DNA of 46,501 bases from positions 1 through 46,501 of the forward strand of contig JBLNDI010000098.1 of NCBI GenBank assembly GCA_050261495.1, given 5' to 3'. The position numbers were made by a program, and so were the translations under genes. This document shows positions 23,063-31,108 of the stretch, piece after piece. This DNA is from JBMNKL01 sp050261495. Its GTDB lineage: Bacteria; Bacillota; Clostridia; Acetivibrionales; DTU013. The notes under the pieces are model-generated. The model made no database searches, was not told the DNA's origin, and was given only the letters and a program-made list of their open reading frames with translations. Positions within the stretch are counted from its first letter, which is position 1, and each line of letters starts with the position of its first letter.

Positions 23063-25501
23063 TTACATCTTGTGGGTTTGATTTTGCTCCTGCATTATCG
23101 CGTTTTCTTCCCCAAATAGCATCGGTTTCTGCGATTTCTCGGCGTCATCGGCGTTAACCTGCGGCTTTGCGGTCACAAGCGCTGCTTTAAGCACCGTATC
23201 CATATCGGCGGCAAAGACAAACTTCAGCTTGTTTTTTACATTGTCGGGTATTTCATCTATATCTTTCTTGTTGTCAAGAGGAATCACTATGGTATCAATA
23301 CCCGCCCTGTGGGCTGCCAGCACTTTTTCCTTAAGTCCGCCGATCGGGAGGACCCTTCCCCGCAGCGTGATTTCTCCCGTCATTGCTACATTCCTGCTTA
23401 CAGCCTGGCCTGTTAAGGCCGAAACCATGGCGGTCGCAAGCGTTATGCCGGCCGATGGGCCGTCCTTGGGTATCGCTCCCTCGGGAACATGTATATGGAT
23501 ATCGTATTTATTGTGAAAATCCCTGTCTATATTCAACTGCTCGGCACGTGAACGAATGAAGCTTATTGCAGCCTTGGCGGATTCCTTCATGACATCTCCC
23601 AATTGGCCCGTAAGCTCCAGCTTGCCGTTTCCGGTCATCAGTGTGACTTCCACCGCGAGCGTATCCCCGCCGAAAGGCGTCCAGGCCAGGCCGGTCGCGA
23701 GTCCCACTTCATCCTTCTCGTTTACCTTGTCATAGCGGTATCTTTTCGTTCCCAGGTATTTCTCAATGTTACCTGTCGTAACCGTTACCGACTTCCTGCC
23801 GCCGGACACGATCATCCTGGCCGCTTTTCTGCATATGCCGGCGATTTCCCTCTCAAGATTCCTGACACCTGCTTCCCTGGTATAATGCCTAATGATGCAC
23901 CTTATCGCATCCTCTCCCATCTTCAGCTGCCTTCTGCTAAGCCCGTTAGCTTTCAACTGCTTGTCAATCAGATATTTCCTGGCAATAATGACCTTCTCCT
24001 CTTCCGTATACCCTGATATCGTTATAACTTCCATCCTGTCCAGGAGCGGCCTCGGTATGGCATCCGCATTATTCGCGGTGGTGAGGAAGAGCACGTTCGA
24101 CAGATCGACCGGCAGTTCCAGGTAATGGTCCCTGAACGCAAAATTCTGCTCGCTGTCCAGGACTTCAAGCATCGCCGCTGCGGGATCTCCCCTGAAGTCG
24201 CTGCTCATCTTGTCTATTTCGTCCAGCAATATCAAAGGATTGCTGGATCCTGCCAGCTTCAGGGCCGAAATGATCCTTCCGGGCATCGCGCCCACATAAG
24301 TGCGCCTGTGTCCTCTTATTTCAGCCTCATCCCTGACGCCGCCAAGCGACATGCGTACATAATTCCTGTTCAGGGCCTTTGCAATGGATTTGGCTATCGA
24401 TGTCTTTCCGACGCCGGGAGGCCCCACAAGGCAAAGTATCTGTCCTTTTAAATTATTGGTCAGCTTCAGCACGGCAAGGTATTCAATTATTCTCTCTTTG
24501 ACCTTTTCAAGCCCGTAATGGTCTTCTTCCAGGATTTTTTGCGCCCTTGCCAGGTCAATGATTTCCTCTGTTTTCTTATCCCATGGCAGGTCAAATATCC
24601 AGTCAAGGTATGTCCTGATTACCGATCCTTCCGCGGAGCCCTGGGGCATCTTGGCCAGGCGGTCGAGCTCCTTCATCACTTTCTGCACTGCTTCTTCCGG
24701 AAGCTTTACGCTTTCAAGCTTCTTCTTGTATTCCTCTATTTCACCCGATACGCCTTCCTTGTCGCCCAGTTCGCTCTGTATGGCCTTGATTTGCTCCCTA
24801 AGGTAATATTCCCGCTGCATTTTGTCAATCTGCTTTCGGACACGCATGCTGATGTTCTTTTCAACCTCAAGTATATCAATTTCCCTTATCAGAATTTCCA
24901 GAAGCTTTTCTATCCTGTCAGCCGGTTCGAATTCGTTCATGATCTCCTGCTTCTGTTCGATCTTCAGCTGTATATTCGCCGCTATTATATCCGAAAGCTG
25001 TCCTACATCTTCAATCATGCTTATGGAAGCTACTGTATCCATCGATATTTTTCCGCTGAGTTTCGCATAGTCTTCAAAGGCGCTCAAAAGCCTTCTTTTT
25101 AATGCTTCATACTCTATGTTCCGGTTTTTTTCCAAGGGTACTATTTTTTCAACTACCTCCGCGACAAAAAACGGCTCTGTTTGCAAATACCTCTTTACTT
25201 CAGCCCTGCAGATACCTTCGACCAACACCCTGATGGTATCGCCGGGCAGCCTGAGGAGTTGTTTCACTTTTGAAACGGTGCCGACTTTATATATATCATC
25301 TTCGTCGGGCAAATCATTCCTGGCGTCCTTTTGTGCTACCAGGAATATCAATTGGTTGTTGATCATGGCTTCGTCCAGGGCTTTTACGGATTTGTCCCTC
25401 CCAACGTCAAAGGTCAGAATCATGTATGGAAAAACCGTAAGGCCCCTGAGCGGCAATAGCGGTAGAATATGTTTCCTGTATTTTTTCTTCGTTTCAGGCA
25501 T
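23063..25501 (-). CDS. lon: ATP-dependent protease Lon (LonA)
   Basis: An 812-residue cytosolic AAA+ serine protease degrading misfolded and regulatory proteins. The N-terminal substrate domain (about 10-205) is followed by a coiled coil, then the ATPase with Walker A GPPGVGKTS and Walker B LILLDEIDK, and the protease domain with the Ser683-Lys726 dyad in DGPSAG and IGGLKEK, 43 residues apart as in E. coli. I chose ATG 25501 (AAGGGG about 9 nt upstream); the frame is open to 25576, but a start there has no ribosome site and is close to the transcript start. A strong promoter lies at 25601-25629. No CIRCE or CtsR site is evident. Confidence 0.97.
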   Translation of the reverse strand: MPETKKKYRKHILPLLPLRGLTVFPYMILTFDVGRDKSVKALDEAMINNQLIFLVAQKDARNDLPDEDDIYKVGTVSKVKQLLRLPGDTIRVLVEGICRAEVKRYLQTEPFFVAEVVEKIVPLEKNRNIEYEALKRRLLSAFEDYAKLSGKISMDTVASISMIEDVGQLSDIIAANIQLKIEQKQEIMNEFEPADRIEKLLEILIREIDILEVEKNISMRVRKQIDKMQREYYLREQIKAIQSELGDKEGVSGEIEEYKKKLESVKLPEEAVQKVMKELDRLAKMPQGSAEGSVIRTYLDWIFDLPWDKKTEEIIDLARAQKILEEDHYGLEKVKERIIEYLAVLKLTNNLKGQILCLVGPPGVGKTSIAKSIAKALNRNYVRMSLGGVRDEAEIRGHRRTYVGAMPGRIISALKLAGSSNPLILLDEIDKMSSDFRGDPAAAMLEVLDSEQNFAFRDHYLELPVDLSNVLFLTTANNADAIPRPLLDRMEVITISGYTEEEKVIIARKYLIDKQLKANGLSRRQLKMGEDAIRCIIRHYTREAGVRNLEREIAGICRKAARMIVSGGRKSVTVTTGNIEKYLGTKRYRYDKVNEKDEVGLATGLAWTPFGGDTLAVEVTLMTGNGKLELTGQLGDVMKESAKAAISFIRSRAEQLNIDRDFHNKYDIHIHVPEGAIPKDGPSAGITLATAMVSALTGQAVSRNVAMTGEITLRGRVLPIGGLKEKVLAAHRAGIDTIVIPLDNKKDIDEIPDNVKNKLKFVFAADMDTVLKAALVTAKPQVNADDAEKSQKPMLFGEENAIMQEQNQTHKM

Positions 25502-25600
25502 TTTGACCAACCCCTTACTATTTAAATCAGAGTTTGTTCCGTCTCCTACTTCCATTATATCAATGATATTCTTCAATTAAACGGACATGCAATGGCTTAT

Positions 25601-25629
25601 ATTATAAACCGTACAAGATTGTTTTTCAA
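25601..25629 (-). promoter_or_regulatory. Promoter of lon
   Basis: Minus strand TTGAAA (25629-25624), 17 nt, TATAAT (25606-25601). Transcript start near 25594, about 90 nt before the ATG. Confidence 0.72.
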
Positions 25630-25774
25630 ATGCTTTATATGGAAAAGCCCGAAGAGTCGCTGCAAACACGGGTGGGCATTATTCTCCCCCGTCCATATTT
25701 ATTCTACCCGCTTTCGACAACCATTGGCAATATATTTTCAAAAAATGACCGCATCAAGTCATCAGTACGGATAG

Positions 25775-27214
25775 TTAAGCATCCCTTGCCGGAAAACCGA
25801 GCGCCCTGGCAGTATTTATATAACAGTTCAAAGCTTCCGCCATCATTGCCTTGTCCGGTATTACCCCGCCGTAACGTACCTGGTTGTACACATCCGTCAG
25901 GGCGGATAATTCTTCCCGTACATTTTCGAGAAAAGCCGCTTTATGCACTATGTCCAGCGTTGTATCACCCGTTTCCGTTTTAATGCCGGACATTTGCAGC
26001 ATGCCGAGTACTGTTGCATATATGCGCCTGACCTTTTCCACCGGGTCGGTTATATATTTAAGTTTTTTCCTTGTTTTCCGCTGGTTTTTCCTCCTGGTAT
26101 AAATCCGTCCGCGAATCCATTCGGGTTTTACAGTTTCGGACTCGTCGGCGTATTCCGATTCCTCATGCGGTTTTGCATCTTCATTCAGCGAAAATAATTT
26201 TGCAAGCCACCCTGAAATAATACGGGCAATTGAGGGAATTCTTATTGCAACGGCTAACAATATCCTATATAGAATATATATAATGGTAAAATTCCTTAGA
26301 ACGTTCAGAATAAAATTCCAAACCGGCGATACGCCCTGAATGCCAATATCAAGGCTGTCCTTCCCCGGTACTCCGCCTTCATTGATAACCTCGGGGTTCG
26401 GCATAATATATTTCAAAATCCATAATATACCTTGTATGGCAAGGACAATGACCTTTCCCAGAAAGCCGAACAACGTCGCAATTACCGTTTTTAGGTTTGA
26501 TATCAGCAAAATTGCAATGAACACCACGCAGACGGCCAACATGTTGAAACGCCTCATATTTTTCGGCAGCAAAGATTTTTCAACATGCTTTTTATCATAA
26601 ATATTGACGTCGATGTCATCCTGGTTCCTGACAATAAGATAGGCCAGCATATAGAAATAAGCGGCTCCATACAGCCAGGGCCTCAGGTATTCCTGCCTGT
26701 CGAAAATATTCGGCGCCTCCAGCGAGGCAAAAAGCACAAAGAACCCGGCAAATACCGCTGTTTTGCCCATAATCACGGCAGATCCGAGGCGCGTATGTTT
26801 TAGTGAAACAGCATAGGCTGCAGCCAGCGATAAGAGTTCAAACAAAATCCTGAATATGCCGTGCCCTGCAAACAGTATAATGCCAGCCGCCAATGGCAGC
26901 AAAGCCGATGCCCATGCAGCCGCACTGGCCACGAAACGCCCAATATCTTTTATATTCAGCATGAAAGCCGCAATCCTGGCAATCCTTGCTTTTGATACGG
27001 CAGACGCAAATGCGGGCTTTCTGTTTAAAAAAATCGCGTTTGACAAGTTCGCAAGCACAATGGAAGATATATAAAGAATTATCGCGGCAACGCCCCCGTC
27101 GGTACCGAAAATGACCGTGCGCAAAACAACAATGGCTGCATATGCGGAGGCATTAACGGCGGAAGTAGCCAATACCCGCAATATCGGCTCCCATTTTCCT
27201 GTCTTGGCGATCAT
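25775..27214 (-). CDS. Multi-pass membrane protein with C-terminal DUF4129 domain
   Basis: About 479 residues. Eight or so hydrophobic segments lie between residues 20 and 330; a basic stretch follows (RGRIYTRRKNQRKTRKKLK), then the C-terminal helical DUF4129-like region (DPVEKVRRIYATVLGMLQ, ETGDTTLDIV, ALTDVYNQVRYGG). In many bacteria DUF4129 is fused to a transglutaminase-like domain in MoxR-DUF58 operons; here no transglutaminase Cys-His-Asp core is present. The start ATG 27214 overlaps the DUF58 stop in an ATGA; GTG 27226 is an alternative. Function unknown; probably part of a membrane complex activated by the MoxR ATPase. Confidence 0.8.
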   Translation of the reverse strand: MIAKTGKWEPILRVLATSAVNASAYAAIVVLRTVIFGTDGGVAAIILYISSIVLANLSNAIFLNRKPAFASAVSKARIARIAAFMLNIKDIGRFVASAAAWASALLPLAAGIILFAGHGIFRILFELLSLAAAYAVSLKHTRLGSAVIMGKTAVFAGFFVLFASLEAPNIFDRQEYLRPWLYGAAYFYMLAYLIVRNQDDIDVNIYDKKHVEKSLLPKNMRRFNMLAVCVVFIAILLISNLKTVIATLFGFLGKVIVLAIQGILWILKYIMPNPEVINEGGVPGKDSLDIGIQGVSPVWNFILNVLRNFTIIYILYRILLAVAIRIPSIARIISGWLAKLFSLNEDAKPHEESEYADESETVKPEWIRGRIYTRRKNQRKTRKKLKYITDPVEKVRRIYATVLGMLQMSGIKTETGDTTLDIVHKAAFLENVREELSALTDVYNQVRYGGVIPDKAMMAEALNCYINTARALGFPARDA

Positions 27215-28359
27215 CCGGTTTCCCACGCTTTCATCATGTTTTCCGTTGCCGGTACATACAGTTCACAGTTGCAGGGCTTTATACCCTTTTCGAATTCCGA
27301 TTCAAGCAATATGATGCTCACGGTATTTCCCGCTTCCGCCATCAGGTCGGCCAGTTCGCAAATCCTCTTGCTAAGATACGCGGTAACAATGATAATTTCG
27401 GTATTTTCCAGGCTAGGAAGGATATCAAGCATAAAATTCTCAAAATCCTTGACATTTTTCATGATTAACCTAGCAAGTATTTTAAAAATCTCCGATGTAT
27501 GCTCCTTATTTGCAGCGTTACCGGTAAATATGGCCTGCCTGTCGTCGGACCGGACACACCCGTTAGTCCCGAAACGCACGGACATTCCATCCTTCAAAGC
27601 CCTGTCAAGCAGAGTGGCGGTCACCTTGATGCCAATTTCGGCGATTTCCCTGTTTATTATATCTTCATGCTCATAAAGCCGGGATTGCATATTTAAAAGA
27701 ATCGCCAGGCTGTTTTGAGACGTGTGTTCGTTTTTCTTAACCATCAGCTTGCCTGTCCTGGCCGAAGCAAGCCAGTGTATGCGGTTCATCGGATCACCCG
27801 CTGCATAGTCCCTTGCTCCCGCAACAATAAACGGGTCGTCCACAATCCACCTGTTAACCACCCTGTCGCCCTGCATCAGGTTTACAGGAATAAACATCCC
27901 ATCAAGGTCGACAATTTCCGGGTAAACCACCAACGATGCGTTTACCGCCCGTGGGACGGAAGAAACGTAGAGGTTCAACAGGTCACCGCTGACAAGGGTA
28001 ACGTTTTCTGTCGTAAAAACTCCTCTTTTAAGACACTTTAGCTTCCACTTTCTTGTGATTTTCTGATAGCTCCTCAGCGTGAAACTGCTTGTCACGCGGC
28101 GGCTTTCCTGCGCCACCGTGGAACAGGAACCGGCAAAATCAAGCCAGCGTGACGTATGTATGTCCACCTTCAGCCAGGGAACGGGCAGCAGTTTGCAATT
28201 GTGAACGGTTTCAACCAGGTATATGCTGTCGCCTTCGTGCGCCTCTTTCACGCTGAAATCGCACCTATAATCCAGCTTGCGAAACGGAAGCGCGCCAAAT
28301 ATCACCATCTGCAGCCATATTACGGCCAGAAAGGCAACCAGCAGCGCAATAACGTCCAT
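27211..28359 (-). CDS. DUF58 domain protein
   Basis: A 382-residue protein. One N-terminal hydrophobic helix (VIALLVAFLAVIWLQMVIFG) is followed by a beta-rich domain (about 30-185) and then the DUF58 signature: FIVAGARDYAAGDPMNRIHW and ARTGKLMVKKNE (about 183-218). The C-terminal part resembles a von Willebrand A-like fold, as known for the family. GAGGTG precedes the ATG. It lies 9 bp after moxR and overlaps the next gene, so the three form one translational unit. The family's biochemical role is not settled. Confidence 0.9.
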   Translation of the reverse strand: MDVIALLVAFLAVIWLQMVIFGALPFRKLDYRCDFSVKEAHEGDSIYLVETVHNCKLLPVPWLKVDIHTSRWLDFAGSCSTVAQESRRVTSSFTLRSYQKITRKWKLKCLKRGVFTTENVTLVSGDLLNLYVSSVPRAVNASLVVYPEIVDLDGMFIPVNLMQGDRVVNRWIVDDPFIVAGARDYAAGDPMNRIHWLASARTGKLMVKKNEHTSQNSLAILLNMQSRLYEHEDIINREIAEIGIKVTATLLDRALKDGMSVRFGTNGCVRSDDRQAIFTGNAANKEHTSEIFKILARLIMKNVKDFENFMLDILPSLENTEIIIVTAYLSKRICELADLMAEAGNTVSIILLESEFEKGIKPCNCELYVPATENMMKAWETG

Positions 28360-28368
28360 AAGAACACC

Positions 28369-29322
28369 TCATATTTCCTCAATGGGTACAGGTACTCTTT
28401 TAAGAATTTCCCTGACGGTGTTTTCGGCATTTTCAGTACTGTTGACAATTGCATGCCCTTTTAGAATCAATCGGTGCGCCAGTACGGATATCGCCACTTT
28501 TTTTACGTCATCCGGGATGACATAGCTGCGGCCGTCAAGTATTGCCGCTGCCTGGGCCGCCTTCATCAAGGCTATGGAGCCTCTCGGGCTTATGCCGAGC
28601 ACAATTTTGTCATCGTGCCGGGTGGCTTCAATTATATCGACAATATACCGTTTTACCGCGTCGGACACGGTTACCTCGAAAATCGACGCCTGCGCGTCGA
28701 CAACGGAACTGTCGGGAGCTACGGCTTCAAGGGAAGACAACTGGTCCGGCCCTTTAATGCGCCCGAGTATCTCTATTCCTTCCTCTACCGAAGTGTATCC
28801 CATCCTGAGCCGCATGAAAAACCTGTCCAACTGGGCTTCCGGCAAGGGAAAAGTACCGCGGGTTTCCACCGGGTTCTGCGTTGCGATCACAAAAAAGGGT
28901 TTTTTTAGCTTGCGGGTGTTCCCGTCAACGGTAACCTGTCCTTCCTCCATACACTCAAGAAGGCTGGACTGCGTACGGGGAGTAGCCCTGTTTATCTCAT
29001 CCGCAAGTACAATATTTGCAAACAGCGGACCCTGCCTGAATAAAAATTCTCCCTTTTTCTGGTCAAAGTAGTTAATCCCGGTCAGATCTGAAGGAAGCAG
29101 GTCCGGTGTGAATTGTATCCTTTTGAATTCACAATCAAGCGATTTTGCAAGGCATTTTGCAAGCATGGTTTTCCCGACGCCCGGGACATCTTCCAACAAG
29201 ACGTGTCCCCCGCAAAACAGGGTGATCAGAACCATTTCGATGGTATCTTCCCTGCCTACGAGGACCTTTGATATGTTTGACATAACGGCTTGCGCCAGCT
29301 TTCTGATTTCGGAAAATTCCAT
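28369..29322 (-). CDS. MoxR-family AAA+ ATPase
   Basis: A 317-residue AAA+ protein acting as a chaperone for assembly or activation of VWA-type partner proteins. Walker A is DVPGVGKTML (about 39-48), Walker B VLADEINRA (about 107-115), sensor 1 FVIATQNPVE and the MoxR-specific PLPEAQLDRFFMRL follow. The C-terminal lid contains GISPRGSIAL. GGGAGG lies before the ATG. It follows the small membrane protein gene by 2 bp and leads DUF58, matching the common moxR-DUF58 order. Confidence 0.95.
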   Translation of the reverse strand: MEFSEIRKLAQAVMSNISKVLVGREDTIEMVLITLFCGGHVLLEDVPGVGKTMLAKCLAKSLDCEFKRIQFTPDLLPSDLTGINYFDQKKGEFLFRQGPLFANIVLADEINRATPRTQSSLLECMEEGQVTVDGNTRKLKKPFFVIATQNPVETRGTFPLPEAQLDRFFMRLRMGYTSVEEGIEILGRIKGPDQLSSLEAVAPDSSVVDAQASIFEVTVSDAVKRYIVDIIEATRHDDKIVLGISPRGSIALMKAAQAAAILDGRSYVIPDDVKKVAISVLAHRLILKGHAIVNSTENAENTVREILKRVPVPIEEI

Positions 29323-29324
29323 AA

Positions 29325-29525
29325 TCAGCCTCCCCGCTTGATAGCGCTGTCCGTAAGTTGCCTTGCGCTATCCGATTCATTCAATATCCTGGCCTTCTCC
29401 ATATCCTCTTTCAACTGTGGGAGACTGAGCGCTATGGAAATGCATAGTATGATTATAATAACAATTATCTCCCGTATTTCTGCCGGCGAAAGGTTGCCCA
29501 GTCCCCTAAAGATCCGTTTGAACAT
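29325..29525 (-). CDS. Small single-pass membrane protein preceding moxR
   Basis: A 66-residue protein: basic N-terminus (MFKRIFRGLGNLSP), one membrane helix (IIVIIIILCISIALSLP) and a charged C-terminal helix ending AIKRGG. GGGGGATG lies just before the ATG. The stop is 2 bp before the moxR start, so translation is coupled and it is probably part of the same complex. No family recognised. Confidence 0.75.
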   Translation of the reverse strand: MFKRIFRGLGNLSPAEIREIIVIIIILCISIALSLPQLKEDMEKARILNESDSARQLTDSAIKRGG

Positions 29526-29742
29526 GTCATCCCCCTGGATCCTTAGTATATATTGCTAGTGCTATAAAATAATACTATCATTCACGGCTATTTATAGCAA
29601 GTACCCACTTTGGCTCAAGCCGCTGTAAGGACGGGCGGGCATGGCGCATGGCGGAGCCTGGTGTCAAATTTGCGCTATTCTAACCAACAGAACCGCACCT
29701 TTGAATAAGGGAATATTTCAAACCTGACCCCGGGGCAAAATA
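29526..29742. other. Intergenic region between the tuf terminator and the moxR operon
   Basis: No ORF is convincing. The minus strand has a possible promoter for the moxR operon near 29570-29605 (TTGCTA, 17 nt, TAGTAT). The rest shows nothing I can name. Confidence 0.35.
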
Positions 29743-29800
29743 AAAGAACGGTTATTTTTTCCCGGCGCTGCTTGCCCAGGAATTAAAACAACCGTTCTTT
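29743..29800 (-). terminator. Terminator after tuf
   Basis: AAAGAACGGTT (minus, 29800-29790) pairs perfectly with AACCGTTCTTT (29753-29743), followed by a T-rich stretch. The 36-nt interior is long but the 11-bp stem is strong. It lies 40 bp after the tuf stop and ends the large cluster. Confidence 0.8.
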
Positions 29801-29841
29801 GAATTCGATAATATTAGCGTCTTTCTATTTAAGTCGCGCTG

Positions 29842-31044
29842 TTACTCGATAATAGCGGTAACAGTACCGGAACCTACGGTCCTGCCGCCTTCACGTATAG
29901 CGAATCTCAGTCCTTCTTCGATGGCGATGGGCGTAATCAGCTTGATGGTCATTTCAATGTGGTCGCCCGGCATGCACATTTCAACGCCCTCAGGAAGCTC
30001 TGCCACGCCGGTGACGTCGGTTGTCCTGAAATAGAACTGCGGCCTGTATCCGGTGAAGAAAGGAGTATGCCTTCCGCCCTCTTCCTTGGTAAGAACGTAA
30101 ACCTGTCCCCTGAAATGGGTATGCGGCTTTATGGAACCGGGCTTCGCAAGCACCTGGCCTCTTTCCACTTCATCCCTCTGAATACCCCTCAGCAGGCAGC
30201 CTATATTATCGCCGGCAACTGCTTCGTCAAGAAGCTTCCTGAACATCTCAACACCGGTGACAACGGTCTTCTTCGGAGCATCCATCAAACCAACTATTTC
30301 AACTTCGTCGCCGACTTTTACCTTACCTCTTTCAACCCTGCCCGTAACAACGGTTCCGCGGCCGGTAATCGAGAATACGTCTTCGATGGACATCGCGAAC
30401 GGCTTATCAACGGGTCTTTCAGGCTCAGGAATATATTCGTCGACTGCTGCCATAAGATCAAGAATGCACTTGTATTCCGGCGCATTTGCATCGGTTGCCG
30501 GGCTCTCAAGAGCAGCCAGCGCCGAACCTCTGACTATCGGAATGTTGTCGCCGTCGAACTCATAAGCGCTCAAAAGTTCCCTGACTTCCATCTCAACGAG
30601 TTCAATGAGTTCTTCGTCGTCTACCATATCGCACTTGTTAAGGAATACTACGATATATGGAACACCGACCTGGCGCGCAAGAAGTATATGCTCCCTGGTC
30701 TGGGGCATCGGGCCGTCCGCCGCTGAGACAACCAGGATAGCGCCATCCATCTGGGCGGCGCCGGTGATCATGTTCTTTACGTAGTCTGCATGACCCGGGC
30801 AATCGACATGGGCATAATGCCTTTTGTCTGTCTCGTACTCAACATGAGCTGTTGAGATCGTAATACCTCTTGCTTTTTCTTCAGGAGCTTTATCGATCTG
30901 GTCATATGCGGTAAATTGAGCTTTACCCAGGAAACCCAGAACCTTTGTTATAGCTGCTGTCAACGTAGTCTTACCATGGTCAACGTGCCCTATAGTTCCA
31001 ATGTTAACGTGGGGTTTTGTTCTTTCAAATTTGGCCTTACCCAT
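29842..31044 (-). CDS. tuf: Elongation factor Tu
   Basis: Delivers aminoacyl-tRNA to the ribosome using GTP. The 400 residues include the G1 motif GHVDHGKTTL, switch region RGITISTAHVEYE, DCPGHADYV, and NKCDMVDD, then domains 2 and 3 ending VTAIIE. The ribosome site GGGAGGAG is strong. It is the last gene of the str operon, followed by a terminator; the S10 operon is not next to it here. Complete. Confidence 0.98.
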   Translation of the reverse strand: MGKAKFERTKPHVNIGTIGHVDHGKTTLTAAITKVLGFLGKAQFTAYDQIDKAPEEKARGITISTAHVEYETDKRHYAHVDCPGHADYVKNMITGAAQMDGAILVVSAADGPMPQTREHILLARQVGVPYIVVFLNKCDMVDDEELIELVEMEVRELLSAYEFDGDNIPIVRGSALAALESPATDANAPEYKCILDLMAAVDEYIPEPERPVDKPFAMSIEDVFSITGRGTVVTGRVERGKVKVGDEVEIVGLMDAPKKTVVTGVEMFRKLLDEAVAGDNIGCLLRGIQRDEVERGQVLAKPGSIKPHTHFRGQVYVLTKEEGGRHTPFFTGYRPQFYFRTTDVTGVAELPEGVEMCMPGDHIEMTIKLITPIAIEEGLRFAIREGGRTVGSGTVTAIIE

Positions 31045-31064
31045 TTTTTAATTCTCCTCCCTTG

Positions 31065-31081
31065 TTCAGTGTATCACTGAA
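31065..31081 (-). other. Perfect small hairpin between fusA and tuf
   Basis: TTCAGTG-TAT-CACTGAA forms a 7-bp perfect stem in the 64-bp gap, just before the tuf ribosome site. No T run follows, so RNA processing or stability is more likely than termination. Confidence 0.4.
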
Positions 31082-31108
31082 TGATTATATTAATTTGTAT
31101 ATTTTTGC

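Noticed and set aside
24518..25102. 194-residue plus-strand ORF inside lon
   Set aside because: Antisense to the well conserved N-terminal half of Lon; no ribosome site.
29959..30726. 255-residue plus-strand ORF inside tuf
   Set aside because: Antisense to EF-Tu; open only because of strong codon bias on the other strand.
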